Shown: positions 42,114 through 50,570, numbered from the stretch's first letter. The stretch: DNA of 64,000 nt from Edaphocola flava (GCF_004118155.1 NZ_SAIQ01000005.1:248001-312000); one strand, 5' to 3'. Numbers and translations are program-made. Notes: generated by a model not told the origin, from the sequence alone.

Positions 42114-43496
42114 TTAAAGTAATTCGCCGATATCAGACATGATACGCTTGGCTATATTCTCTGCAGTTGTTTTGCTATTGCTTTCACTGTAAATACGGAT
42201 GATAGGCTCTGTATTGGATGTACGCAGATGTACCCAATCCATATCAAATTCAATTTTCAGACCATCTTCAGTATTGATCGGTTGTTTTTTATAACGATCC
42301 TGTATGCTGGCAAACAGATTCTTTACATTGATCTCCGGACTTAATTCTATCTTGTTTTTAGAGATGTAATAGTTCGGGTAGGTATTGCGCAGCGTCTTGA
42401 TGCTTTTGCCGAATTTGGCCAGGTGTGTCAGGAATAGAGCGATACCAATCAGGGCATCACGACCATAGTGTGATTGAGGATCAATGATACCACCATTACC
42501 TTCACCACCAATGACTGCATCTACCGCTTTCATTTTGGTCACTACATTTACCTCACCAACAGCACTAGGATAATAAGTACCACCATGCTTCTCCGTAATA
42601 TCACGCAGTGCGCGGGTAGAAGACATATTAGATACTGTATTCCCTTTCTTATGTTGTAAGATATAATCTGCTACGGCAACCAGGGTATATTCCTCGCCAA
42701 ACAGGCTGCCATCTTCACAAACAAAGCACAGACGGTCTACATCCGGATCTACGGCAATACCCATGCTGGCATTGTTCTTTTCTACATAACTGCACAGTTC
42801 TCTCAGGTGTTCCGGTAAGGGTTCAGGGTTATGAGCAAAATGACCATTTACTTCTTCATTCAGTACTTTGATCTTCTGAACACCCAATGCTTCCAGTAAT
42901 GCCGGAACGAATATCGCACCGGTAGAGTTGATTGCATCCAGTACTATATTGAAATCTGCTGCGGCAATCGCCTCCTTATCCACCAGAGGGTGGGCAAGGA
43001 TGGCCTCAATATGCTTCTGCATATAAGTATCATCTTCTGTAATCGTACCCACCTGGCCGATTTCAGCAAATGTATATTTATCATCCTGTGCGATAGTCAG
43101 CAGCTGCTGGCCTTCTTCTGCACTGATGAATTCACCTTTCTCGTTCAGCAATTTTAAAGCATTCCATTCTTTCGGATTGTGGCTTGCGGTAAGGATAATG
43201 CCACCTGCTGCCCCTGCCATAGTCACTGCGACCTCAACAGTAGGAGTAGTGCTCAGGCCCAGATCTATAACATCAAATCCCATAGCCTGCAAGGTAGACG
43301 CCACCAGGTTTTTAACCATCTCGCCGGAAATACGGCCATCTCTACCGATTACAATCTTTTTGTTTTCTGCTCCTTTCTGTTGTACCAATACGCCGAAAGC
43401 CGCCGTATATTTGACAATATCGATAGGAGTTAATCCTTGATCCGGGGCACCACCGATGGTACCTCTGATGCCGGATATGGATTTTATTAAAGCCAT
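42114..43496 (-). CDS. glmM: Phosphoglucosamine mutase
   Basis: I start at the ATG at 43496 (MALIKSISGIRGTIGGAPDQ); six codons upstream are not needed. About 460 residues, normal for the family. The phosphoserine loop is ILTASHNPKEWNALK, the metal loop IAVDPDVDRLCFV, the sugar-binding loop GGEGNGGIIDP and the phosphate-binding C-terminal RTSNTEPIIRIYSES. The enzyme turns glucosamine-6-P into glucosamine-1-P for peptidoglycan and LPS. It is single and convergent with the TonB operon. A TACATTTG box at 43526-43519 on the minus strand may be its promoter. Confidence 0.93.
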   Translation of the reverse strand: MALIKSISGIRGTIGGAPDQGLTPIDIVKYTAAFGVLVQQKGAENKKIVIGRDGRISGEMVKNLVASTLQAMGFDVIDLGLSTTPTVEVAVTMAGAAGGIILTASHNPKEWNALKLLNEKGEFISAEEGQQLLTIAQDDKYTFAEIGQVGTITEDDTYMQKHIEAILAHPLVDKEAIAAADFNIVLDAINSTGAIFVPALLEALGVQKIKVLNEEVNGHFAHNPEPLPEHLRELCSYVEKNNASMGIAVDPDVDRLCFVCEDGSLFGEEYTLVAVADYILQHKKGNTVSNMSSTRALRDITEKHGGTYYPSAVGEVNVVTKMKAVDAVIGGEGNGGIIDPQSHYGRDALIGIALFLTHLAKFGKSIKTLRNTYPNYYISKNKIELSPEINVKNLFASIQDRYKKQPINTEDGLKIEFDMDWVHLRTSNTEPIIRIYSESNSKTTAENIAKRIMSDIGELL

Positions 43497-43629
43497 TTTA
43501 TGTTGATTTTGCAAGCAGCAAATGTAACTTTTTTTGCAGACTAAACACGGTGGAAATTTTATCTTAACATATTAAAAGCCAGTTATCTGCTTATTAGCTA
43601 CTACATTTGCAAACGAATAACATTTGAAA

Positions 43630-44373
43630 ATGGAACAAGAAAAGAAAGAATGGTTTGAGAGCTGGTTTGACTCCCCGTATCATCAATTACTGTACCGGAA
43701 CAGGAATACTGAAGAGGCACATGCACTGGTAGATCGCCTGTTTGCCTTTTTGAATATAAAGCCGGAGTGTAAGATACTGGATATCGCCTGTGGTGATGGC
43801 CGTCATGCATATTATATGCAGCAAAAAGGGCATGATGTGACCGGGATTGATCTTTCTGAACAAAGAATAGGCCGTGCTCTGACATTGGCTAATGACAAGC
43901 TGCATTTTTATCGTCATGATATGCGCAATGTATTTCGTGCCAATTATTATGATTATGCATTCAACTTCTTTACCAGTTTTGGTTATTTTCAGCAATACCG
44001 TGATAATATTATTGCTGCAGAAGCATTTTCCAAAGCATTGAAGCCGGGTGGTAAACTGGTACTGGATTATATGAATATCGAAGTGGTAGCAGCGCAGCTG
44101 GTACCGGCGGAGCAGAAAGTAATTGATGGTATTTCCTTCAACATCCGTCGCTACATGGAAGGCAATAAGGTGGTTAAGGAAATTACGGTTACCGATAAGG
44201 AAGGGCGTGTACGCCAGCATGAAGAGCGCGTATCCGGCTTCGGACTAGAGGCCTTTCAGGAAATCTTTGCAGATTCAGGCTTAAAGATTACCCATGTCTT
44301 TGGAGATTATGCATTGAATGCCTTTGATAAACATAGCTCCCCACGACTGATCATGGTTTTTGAAAAGAAATAA
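43630..44373 (+). CDS. Class I SAM-dependent methyltransferase
   Basis: The ATG at 43630 (MEQEKKEWFESWFDSPYHQL) is chosen over a TTG two codons earlier. About 248 residues. SAM-binding motif I is ILDIACGDGRHAYYMQQKGH, with the acidic GIDLS and the later LKPGGKLVLDYMNIEVVAAQ. A typical N-terminal WFESWFDSPYHQLLYRNRN region is found in a common Bacteroidota methyltransferase group. The substrate is unknown. Divergent from glmM. The upstream TACATTTG at 43612-43619 fits a -7 box. Confidence 0.88.
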   Translation: MEQEKKEWFESWFDSPYHQLLYRNRNTEEAHALVDRLFAFLNIKPECKILDIACGDGRHAYYMQQKGHDVTGIDLSEQRIGRALTLANDKLHFYRHDMRNVFRANYYDYAFNFFTSFGYFQQYRDNIIAAEAFSKALKPGGKLVLDYMNIEVVAAQLVPAEQKVIDGISFNIRRYMEGNKVVKEITVTDKEGRVRQHEERVSGFGLEAFQEIFADSGLKITHVFGDYALNAFDKHSSPRLIMVFEKK

Positions 44374-44385
44374 ATACGTTAAGTG

Positions 44386-44428
44386 ATAAATGTTTCGGGC
44401 TTCCCAATGGGAAGCCCGAAACATTTAT
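44386..44428. terminator. 20-bp perfect hairpin between convergent genes
   Basis: Arms 44386-44405 and 44409-44428 with loop AAT. It separates the methyltransferase from the acyltransferase, whose 3' ends face each other. Confidence 0.75.
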
Positions 44429-44438
44429 AGTCATAAGA

Positions 44439-45326
44439 TCATGATTTAGGAGCCGGTTTGCTGCGTTTCCAGCGTCTGTGCGTCCAGAGCCATGTTTCCG
44501 GTTGTGCAATAATATCAGCTTCCAGTACCCGGGTATGCAGTTCCGAGATCATACCATCCTCTTTATACAGTTGTGGGTCATCAACCAGTATGCGGCTCTC
44601 TACATTGTAATAACCTCTTTTAATTCTTTTGATATCAGCGTATACGATTGGCAGATTCAGTTGTATAGCTGCCCTTTCCGTACCCCGGAAAACAGGGGTA
44701 TCCTGGTTCAGAAACTTGGTCCAGTACACATTCTTACTGGTAGGAGTTTGATCTGCCAGGAACACCGTAGCCGTCATTTCACCCTTACGTTTATGTTCCC
44801 GCATACCACCAATAACATCACGGTCAGTCAGCAGGCGGGTGTTAAACCGCGTACGGATACGCATAATCAGGTTATTGAAATGCTTGTTGTGCAGCGGACG
44901 AAAGATCGCATATAATTGCTGCGGAGAAACCAGTCCGAAGCGGTTGCCGCCCCATTCCCAGTTGCCATGATGCCCCATGACGATAATGATCGACTGACCT
45001 TTATCGGCAAAATGTTTGAACGAAGAAATTGCTTCTTCCGTCATCATAAAACGTTTGCTCAGCTCCTCGTACGATATGGTAATACTTTTGATCGTCTCCA
45101 GGAGTAAGTCGCAGAAATAATGATAAAACTTCTTTGCAATAGCTTGTATCTCCTGTTCACTCTTCTCCGGAAAGGCATTACGCAGATTCTGTACCACCAC
45201 CTTTTTGCGGTAGCCGATCAGGCCAAACAGCAGGAAGCAGATCACATCCGACAAAGTATACAGCAGCCGGAAGGGTAGCAGGGAGATGAGATACAGGATC
45301 GGGTAGACCAGATAATAGGCTATCAT
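44439..45326 (-). CDS. LpxL/HtrB-like lysophospholipid acyltransferase
   Basis: 295 residues. An N-terminal membrane helix (YYLVYPILYLISLLPFRLLY) is followed by the family's YRKKVVVQNLRNAFPEKSEQ, the catalytic motif HHGNWEW (His and Glu), YAIFRPLHNKHFNNLIMRIR, ADQTPT and FRGTERAAIQLNLPIVYADI, then WLWTHRRWKR near the end. Members add an acyl chain to lipid A or a related lipid. It lies twelve bases downstream of the ketoacyl synthase on the same strand. This KS-LPLAT pair resembles parts of aryl-polyene/flexirubin gene sets, but the other genes are absent here. Confidence 0.9.
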   Translation of the reverse strand: MIAYYLVYPILYLISLLPFRLLYTLSDVICFLLFGLIGYRKKVVVQNLRNAFPEKSEQEIQAIAKKFYHYFCDLLLETIKSITISYEELSKRFMMTEEAISSFKHFADKGQSIIIVMGHHGNWEWGGNRFGLVSPQQLYAIFRPLHNKHFNNLIMRIRTRFNTRLLTDRDVIGGMREHKRKGEMTATVFLADQTPTSKNVYWTKFLNQDTPVFRGTERAAIQLNLPIVYADIKRIKRGYYNVESRILVDDPQLYKEDGMISELHTRVLEADIIAQPETWLWTHRRWKRSKPAPKS

Positions 45327-45338
45327 GCGCTTAGATGC

Positions 45339-46562
45339 TTAGGGCAGGAATTTAGTAACGATCAGGGAAGAGTTCGTGCCACCAAAGCCGAAGGAGTTGG
45401 ATAAAAAAGTATCAAATTTTCCCTGTAGTGTTTCTGGTATAATATTGATTTTGGCCGTATGCTCATCCGGATTTTCAAAATTGATATTCGGAGCCATAAA
45501 ATCATTTTGCATCATCAATGTAGAATATACAATCTCACTGGCTCCCGCCATCCAGCACTCATGTCCTGTCATAGACTTAGTAGAGCTTACCGGTACTTTA
45601 CCGCCGAATACTTCATAGATCGCTTCAGCCTCCACACCATCGCCGGCCGGGGTAGAAGTAGCATGTGCATTGACATAAGCAATTTTACCGGCCTCAATAC
45701 CCGCATCAGCCAGAGCTTTATGTATAGAACGTACCTGTCCGTTGGTACTCGGGTTAGAAATATGTTCGCCGTTAGACGAGAAACCATAACCGACAATCTC
45801 TGCCAGAATCGTCGCCCCTCTGGCCTGTGCCGATTCCAGGCTTTCCAGTATTACCGTAGCCGCACCACCGCCGGGTACTAATCCGTCGCGGTCGCGGTCA
45901 AACGGGCGGGAAGCTTTTGTCGGCTCTTGCTCACGGGTAGAAAAGGTTCCTAATGCGTCAAAGTTGGGCATAGAAAAGTCATTCGTTTCCTGAGCCCCAC
46001 CGCAGATTACACGATCCTGCAGACCGTTTTTGATAAACAGGTAGCCCATTCCTATAGAGTGCGATCCGCTGGCACAAGCTGCACTCAATGAGAAGTTTAC
46101 ACCAGTAAGTTTGAAAATTGTAGACAGGTTCATCGTTACGGTAGAGTTCAGTACCTGAAATACAGATCCCGAGCCTACCATCATAGTATCTTTCTTTTCG
46201 CGCACAATATCGAAGCCCTCAATAACGGGTTTCGCACAACTGTCATTTCCGTATATAATACCAGTCTCATGCTGATGCACATAGTCGATGTCCATGCCTG
46301 CCTGTTGCAGGGCCTCCAGTGTGGCAATATAGGCATATTCAGCCTGTTCCGGCATCATTATGCGGGAGCGGCGGTCCAGTAGTTTTTTCAGTTCCGGTTT
46401 CGGCACCACACCCGACAATGCCGAACGGTAACCCATAGTTTTCCGTTCAGGGATAAATGCAATACCGGACTGACCTTTGAATAAGGAATCTCTTACCGCT
46501 TCTTTACCGATACCCAGGCAGGAATAAATACCCATACCTGTAATCACTACACGATGACTCAT
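45339..46562 (-). CDS. Beta-ketoacyl-[ACP] synthase family protein
   Basis: 407 residues of the FabB/FabF type: VVITGMGIYSCLG, the active-site Cys in LSAACASGSHSIGMGYLFIK, His in NAHATSTPAGDGVEAEAIYE and the second His in SSTKSMTGHECWMAGASEIV, ending FGFGGTNSSLIVTKFLP. It condenses malonyl-ACP with an acyl-ACP. It may be a housekeeping FabB-like enzyme or the condensing enzyme of a pigment or aryl-polyene pathway; the adjacent acyltransferase slightly favours the second. First gene of a two-gene operon, and its start lies upstream of the tRNA-Asp region. Confidence 0.92.
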   Translation of the reverse strand: MSHRVVITGMGIYSCLGIGKEAVRDSLFKGQSGIAFIPERKTMGYRSALSGVVPKPELKKLLDRRSRIMMPEQAEYAYIATLEALQQAGMDIDYVHQHETGIIYGNDSCAKPVIEGFDIVREKKDTMMVGSGSVFQVLNSTVTMNLSTIFKLTGVNFSLSAACASGSHSIGMGYLFIKNGLQDRVICGGAQETNDFSMPNFDALGTFSTREQEPTKASRPFDRDRDGLVPGGGAATVILESLESAQARGATILAEIVGYGFSSNGEHISNPSTNGQVRSIHKALADAGIEAGKIAYVNAHATSTPAGDGVEAEAIYEVFGGKVPVSSTKSMTGHECWMAGASEIVYSTLMMQNDFMAPNINFENPDEHTAKINIIPETLQGKFDTFLSNSFGFGGTNSSLIVTKFLP

Positions 46563-46674
46563 CTGGAGGAAATTTTGAGCAAATATAAATAAAGGAAATG
46601 ACAGGGCAATATAGATAGGAAGCAGGGGCTTATAAGTGCTGCGAAGAAAAATTTTAAAATTGCTTAAAAAAAAT

Positions 46675-46704
46675 TTGCAGAATCAAAAAAGTCTCTTACC
46701 TTTG
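46675..46704 (+). promoter_or_regulatory. tRNA-Asp promoter
   Basis: TTG (46675-46677), 19 bases, TACCTTTG (46697-46704): a perfect Bacteroidota consensus, 40 bases before the tRNA. Confidence 0.85.
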
Positions 46705-46744
46705 CAATCCCAAAGCGGTCAAACAAACGATCGCAGACAGAAAA

Positions 46745-46818
46745 GGACCGGTAGTTCAGTTGGTTAGAATGCCGCCCTGTCACGGCGGAGGTCGCGGGTT
46801 CGAGTCCCGTCCGGTCCG
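46745..46818 (+). tRNA. tRNA-Asp (anticodon GTC)
   Basis: The sequence from GGACCGG to CCGGTCC forms the acceptor stem; the anticodon loop CTGTCAC gives GTC (46779-46781), and the T-arm CGGGTTCGAGTCCCG is canonical. Discriminator G at 46818 is followed by CA, not CCA. Its promoter and terminator are both clear. Confidence 0.97.
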
Positions 46819-46819
46819 C

Positions 46820-46845
46820 AAAGCCCAGTAGCAATACTGGGCTTT
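46820..46845 (+). terminator. tRNA-Asp terminator
   Basis: An 11-bp perfect stem (AAAGCCCAGTA with TACTGGGCTTT) around GCAA starts directly after the tRNA and is followed by TGTATTTT. Confidence 0.88.
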
Positions 46846-47051
46846 TGTATTTTATATATTTCCCAAATTTAGTCTTGTTTGTCAGTTCCGGAATGGGTCG
46901 GTTTCCCTCGAAATCCAGTTTCTTAATATACTAATTTGTAAAGCCCTTTTTTTGATACTCAATATATTATAAAAAAGATTATAAAATGGCACGCCCTTTA
47001 TAGGATTATAGTCTTGAAAATGTATAATATTACATGCTAAAATCAATATTT

Positions 47052-47189
47052 ATGAAGAACATTTTTTTTTCTATGCCTAGCGGAGGAGAGTGGATGATTC
47101 TGCTCTGTGTACTTTTCCTGATACTTATTTTCATATTTAAGCCGGTAAATGGTATGGTCAGTCGAAAGCTAAAAAGAGAGATAATTTAA
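47052..47189 (+). CDS. Small single-pass membrane protein (45 residues)
   Basis: An ATG at 47052 opens a 45-codon frame: MKNIFFSMPSGGEWMILLCV, continuing LFLILIFIFKPVNGMVSRKL and ending KREII. One hydrophobic helix of about 20 residues is followed by a short basic tail, with the positive side likely cytoplasmic. No family is assigned; the SGGEWMILL start faintly recalls the entry of TatA-like helices but the amphipathic second helix is missing. It lies between tRNA-Asp and the GIY-YIG gene, 34 bases before the latter, and may be part of the same mini-element. Confidence 0.5.
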   Translation: MKNIFFSMPSGGEWMILLCVLFLILIFIFKPVNGMVSRKLKREII

Positions 47190-47223
47190 GCAATTTCATC
47201 TTCTGAAGAGGCTTGCAAATCTC

Positions 47224-47487
47224 ATGGTATATTACGTTTATGTTATATGTAGCTTAAAAGATGGAAGCTTTTACAAAGGAATTTCGGAAAATTATATAAA
47301 GCGTTTTGCAGAACATAATACAGGTTTGTCTTCTTATACCGCATCTAAATGTCCATGGATATTATGGTATGTAGAAGTATTGCCAAACAAACGCTCTGCC
47401 CTGATACGGGAACGCAAGCTGAAGAAATGTAAACGTGCTTACTTTGAATGGCTTGCAACACAGCCTTCAAATATATTGCTTGAATAA
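47224..47487 (+). CDS. GIY-YIG nuclease family protein
   Basis: 87 residues, the size of stand-alone UvrC-N-like nucleases. MVYYVYVICSLKDGSFYKGI carries the GIY-YIG strands (YVYV and FYKG; the usual Ile before Gly is Lys), followed by KRFAEHNTG with the catalytic Arg and EHN, then WYVEVLPNKRSALIRERKLK with the conserved Glu. These proteins cut DNA at the phosphate backbone and occur singly across Bacteroidota, often next to tRNA genes. Here it is between tRNA-Asp and a decayed 3' copy of the same tRNA, so a mobile or homing-like origin is likely. Its cellular role is unknown. Confidence 0.88.
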   Translation: MVYYVYVICSLKDGSFYKGISENYIKRFAEHNTGLSSYTASKCPWILWYVEVLPNKRSALIRERKLKKCKRAYFEWLATQPSNILLE

Positions 47488-47497
47488 TTTTTTGTGA

Positions 47498-47550
47498 CCC
47501 TGTCACGGTCCCGGCTGAGCCGGGACGGGTTCGAGTTCCCGTCCGGTCCG
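47498..47550 (+). pseudogene. Decayed 3' half of a second tRNA-Asp
   Basis: CCCTGTCACGG (47498-47508) matches the anticodon arm of the tRNA-Asp at 46745, and GGGTTCGAGTTCCCGTCCGG then TCCG matches its T-arm and acceptor 3' side. An 18-base stretch (47538-47555) is identical to 46806-46823. Between them the variable region is replaced by a hairpin-like GTCCCGGCTGAGCCGGGAC. The 5' half is missing, so it is not a working tRNA. Confidence 0.85.
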
Positions 47551-47551
47551 C

Positions 47552-47581
47552 AAAGAGCTTCACAGAAATGTGGAGCTCTTT
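47552..47581 (+). terminator. Terminator of the tRNA-Asp remnant/GIY-YIG unit
   Basis: A 13-pair stem (arms 47552-47564 and 47569-47581, one G-T pair) around GAAA, followed by T-rich sequence. It sits at the same place relative to the remnant as the terminator of the true tRNA. Confidence 0.75.
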
Positions 47582-47610
47582 TGCTATTAAATCATGTTTC
47601 AACATATGGG

Positions 47611-48426
47611 CTACTGTAGAAAGTTGTCTATATAATCAAATAATACGCTGGTCTGATTGATCAGGCTGGTATGACTTTGATTGGGAACGACGGCCAGTTG
47701 CGATTTGTGTATGGGTTGCATGCCGGATGCAATATTGCCTCCCAGCAGTTGATATGTTTTGGCCAGTTCGACTTTATCCATACCATCATTATCTCCCGAT
47801 ATGATTAATACAGGTGCCATAATACCGGCAATATTATCATCGCCCAAATCAAATGGTGTTCCTGCCGAAGCAATCATCTGCTCCACAAAACTTGTCCATT
47901 TTGTTTTATCTGGTGCTACAGCCTCGTAGGCAGTTTGCAGAGGAGAGTGTGCAAAATGTTCCGGTTTCATTTGTTTAAACACACTCGTTACTGCGGGCAA
48001 CCAGCCCTCGCTTTTATGAACTGAAGAAATGATGACCAGTTTACCCAATCGCTCAGGACTTTGTATTGCGAATTGGTAGGCAACCTGACCGCCAAAACTA
48101 TATCCGGCCACATCAGCGCGGTCAATTTTCAGGTAGTCCATTACCTGCGCTACATCACTGGCTAAGGTGGCCCTGGATAATTTTCTGTCAGAAAAGGGAG
48201 TATGCCCGTGTCCCTGCAATTCTATAGCAATTACTTTTCTTGTTTTTGCCAACTCGGGTATTAACTGTCCCCAATTCATCTCAATGGTATAGTAGGCACC
48301 ATGTAATAATACGAGAGGTTTGCCCTCACCGTATACCTCGTAATAAACACTAATGCCATTAGCCGGTGCATAGCCACTGCCGGTAGGTGTGATTGATGCT
48401 GTATTTGATGAAGATGCTGTGCTCAT
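47611..48426 (-). CDS. Alpha/beta hydrolase
   Basis: 271 residues. After a Ser/Thr-rich N-terminus without a good signal peptide, the fold starts NGISVYYEVYGEGKPLVLLH with the oxyanion His-Gly, and the nucleophile elbow is GYSFGG. The acid is near VLIISGDNDGMD and the catalytic His near VPNQSHTSL. It is like haloperoxidase/esterase-type hydrolases; the substrate is unknown. Monocistronic, followed by the tRNA remnant unit on the other strand. Confidence 0.9.
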   Translation of the reverse strand: MSTASSSNTASITPTGSGYAPANGISVYYEVYGEGKPLVLLHGAYYTIEMNWGQLIPELAKTRKVIAIELQGHGHTPFSDRKLSRATLASDVAQVMDYLKIDRADVAGYSFGGQVAYQFAIQSPERLGKLVIISSVHKSEGWLPAVTSVFKQMKPEHFAHSPLQTAYEAVAPDKTKWTSFVEQMIASAGTPFDLGDDNIAGIMAPVLIISGDNDGMDKVELAKTYQLLGGNIASGMQPIHKSQLAVVPNQSHTSLINQTSVLFDYIDNFLQ

Positions 48427-48514
48427 AATGATGGTGATTAGAAGTAATGTAATATATTGCTTTGGTTGAGGTGTTTTGTTACAGCGTATGTCAGGATTTA
48501 AGACAATGGAAAGT

Positions 48515-48853
48515 CTAGATGTATACAGGTTTCAATTTGAATACAATCAAAAACAAAATGCCTAAACCAAAAGTTGCCACGAAGAATGAAACCGCAAAAA
48601 AGAATGCAAACCACATTCTTTTTTTTGTGGAAGCACTTTTTATGTCCTCAGGCTTAATTGCCCGGAAATAGGCTAGGCCTATACCCAGTAATATAAATAC
48701 CGGAAGCTTAATAATGCCGCGGCGACTGCCGCTCAATTGCATAAACTGATCGAAGTCGCTCCTGGGCACTTGGGTGGCAAACCATAAGCCCATCAGAACC
48801 AGACATACAATGGCGCAGATGATACGAATAGTGATTTGCATTTTGCTATTCAT
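48515..48853 (-). CDS. Hypothetical small membrane protein
   Basis: 112 residues with three hydrophobic segments: TIRIICAIVCLVLMGLWF, IIKLPVFILLGIGLAYF and WFAFFFAVSFFVATFGLGIL. A charged loop (RAIKPEDIKSASTKKR) separates the second and third. It is an inner-membrane protein of no family I know. It stands alone on the minus strand upstream of the hydrolase; the gap of about 90 bases to the hydrolase suggests separate transcription. Confidence 0.65.
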   Translation of the reverse strand: MNSKMQITIRIICAIVCLVLMGLWFATQVPRSDFDQFMQLSGSRRGIIKLPVFILLGIGLAYFRAIKPEDIKSASTKKRMWFAFFFAVSFFVATFGLGILFLIVFKLKPVYI

Positions 48854-49184
48854 AATTCACTCGTTTACTTTTTAAATTTCCTCATATGCTCAGCTGTTTG
48901 CGAAGTGGTTATAGTTACCTTTTTATCTGAATTGATTTACAAAAAGTATAACCAAAGCACATCTGATATTACTAAGTTAAATATTTTTATCTTTACAGGA
49001 GCAGTAAATCATACTGACCGGATATGCCAAAACCTGCCTTAAGGCTGTCTTCCCTTGGCATAATGGCAATCATATATCAACCACACAGACAATAATCTAC
49101 TGGCATAGGAACGTAGTTGCCTTTAATGGTAAATAGATCCCGGATAATGATACCTTTAAAATGAAACGCTTTAAATATAAAAGC
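48854..49184. other. Intergenic region without clear features
   Basis: About 330 bases. A widely spaced inverted repeat (GGTTATA at about 48907-48913 and TATAACC at about 48947-48953) is the only structure seen. Short frames here have no coding character. It holds the promoter region of the VOC gene. Confidence 0.35.
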
Positions 49185-49574
49185 ATGGAGAACCATCATA
49201 ATACAACCTACTTTGCCCCGGAACTACACATTCCAAAGGGCACCTTTAATATTGATTTTTATACCAGGTTTGGTGCAACAGAACATTTTTGTTTGCGTAA
49301 TGATGATGGGAGTATTCATGTGGCAGAGCTGGAAATAGACGGAGCTGTGTTTCACTTGCATGAAACCATGAGCGCAGCACTGGAGCCGGTAAGTGCAAAC
49401 GGAGTAACCGCCACTATTGGTTTGTTTGTACCCGATGTAGCCGCAGTCATGGAGAAAGCAATCCTGGCGGGCGCAATCGAAATAAATCCGACTACAGACC
49501 ATGAGTACGGCTACCGGCAGGGAATGTTCAAAGACCCTTTTGGCCATTACTGGCAGATACAAAAGAAAATCTGA
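49185..49574 (+). CDS. VOC family protein (PhnB-like)
   Basis: The start at 49185 (MENHHNTTYFAPELHIPKGT) is preferred to an ATG eight codons upstream. About 129 residues. It has the VOC beta-alpha-beta pattern of PhnB-like proteins (FYTRFGATEHFCLRNDDGSI, HVAELEIDGAVFHLHETMSA, and the C-terminal GYRQGMFKDPFGHYWQIQKK with the FGH-W metal-site motif). The function is unknown. It is 26 bases before a dihydrofolate-reductase-like gene on the same strand, a frequent pairing in small-molecule resistance or modification units. Confidence 0.88.
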   Translation: MENHHNTTYFAPELHIPKGTFNIDFYTRFGATEHFCLRNDDGSIHVAELEIDGAVFHLHETMSAALEPVSANGVTATIGLFVPDVAAVMEKAILAGAIEINPTTDHEYGYRQGMFKDPFGHYWQIQKKI

Positions 49575-49600
49575 TGGTGCTTGAATTCAAATGATATCAT

Positions 49601-50161
49601 ATGAGAAAAGTAATTGCAGCATTTAATATGACCCTCGACGGGTTTTGCGATCATACCGCGGTCAATCCGGATGAGGAGATACATCAGTATTATACTGACC
49701 TGTTGCGCAGCGGAGATACCATCCTGTATGGGACAACAACCTATCAGCTTATGGAATACTGGCGTACACTTGTGGCAAACCCGAGTGGCAATAAAGCAAT
49801 GGATGAGTTTGCCCTGGTCATGAATGATATTTCCAAAATCGTATACTCAAGAACGCTTGAAAGTATAGATTGGAGCAGCGCCCGGCTGGCTACCCAATCC
49901 CTTGAAGAAGAAGTGCAGGAACTCAGGCAGCAGCCCGGTAAGGATATATTGGTAGGCAGCAGAAGCCTGATCATAAGCCTCTTGAACCTCGGTCTGATTG
50001 ATGAGCTACGGCTCATGATTCACCCTGTAATAGCCGGAGGTGGTTTGCCCTTATTTGATCAGATACAGGGCAGGAAAGAACTTCAATTGATCAATACAAA
50101 AACCTTCACTTCCGGAGCTGTATTGCATTGCTATAAGCCAGCAGCTATTGAGCCTAAATAA
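49601..50161 (+). CDS. Dihydrofolate reductase/RibD C-terminal family protein
   Basis: 186 residues with the RibD_C fold. It starts MRKVIAAFNMTLDGFCDHTA, then GDTILYGTTTYQLMEYWRTL, KIVYSRTLESIDWSSARLAT, ILVGSRSLIISLLNLGLIDE and LRLMIHPVIAGGGLPLFDQI. The folate-type NADPH motifs are present in weak form. Such YwjB/YyaP-like proteins are probably reductases of unknown substrate. Co-directional with the VOC gene. The gene after it on the opposite strand is a decayed response regulator. Confidence 0.88.
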   Translation: MRKVIAAFNMTLDGFCDHTAVNPDEEIHQYYTDLLRSGDTILYGTTTYQLMEYWRTLVANPSGNKAMDEFALVMNDISKIVYSRTLESIDWSSARLATQSLEEEVQELRQQPGKDILVGSRSLIISLLNLGLIDELRLMIHPVIAGGGLPLFDQIQGRKELQLINTKTFTSGAVLHCYKPAAIEPK

Positions 50162-50188
50162 AATACTTAATAGAGACGTATCGTTGCC

Positions 50189-50570
50189 CTAACCGATACC
50201 CAGTTTTACGGCGATCTTCACCAGCCCCACAGTACTTTTACAGCCAGTCTTTTCCAGCAAATACTGGCGGTGATTATCCACCGTTTTTTTGCTGATAAGT
50301 AATTGCTTTGCGATATCGTCACTGGTATATTCTTTTACAATAAAACTTAGAATTTCTTTTTCCCGCTCTGTCAATTCTTTCAGTTGCTCATCCTGTATCT
50401 TCTGCTGGTGGTACTGCTTATATATTATGGGCACAATATCATCTGCAAAATAGTTACCCGCCGTCTGTAATGCGGTGCAGGGCTTTCAGGAGTTCATCTT
50501 TTCCGGCATTTTTCGGAATATATCCGTCCGCCTCGGACAGGATAGCTTCTATCTGATAGGTACAAGTACC
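50189..50570 (-). pseudogene. Decayed LuxR-type response regulator
   Basis: The C-terminal HTH part (LTEREKEILSFIVKEYTSDD, IAKQLLISKKTVDNHRQYLL) is intact in the frame ending at 50189. Upstream the frame is lost near 50453-50463. Continuing in another frame are IEAILSEADGYIPKNAGKDE and LLKALHRITDGG, the end of a receiver domain. The first two thirds of the receiver, with the phosphoacceptor, are gone. So it is a truncated and frameshifted NarL-family gene, unlike the intact one at 22099. The tail could still be made, but without control by phosphorylation. Confidence 0.75.
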
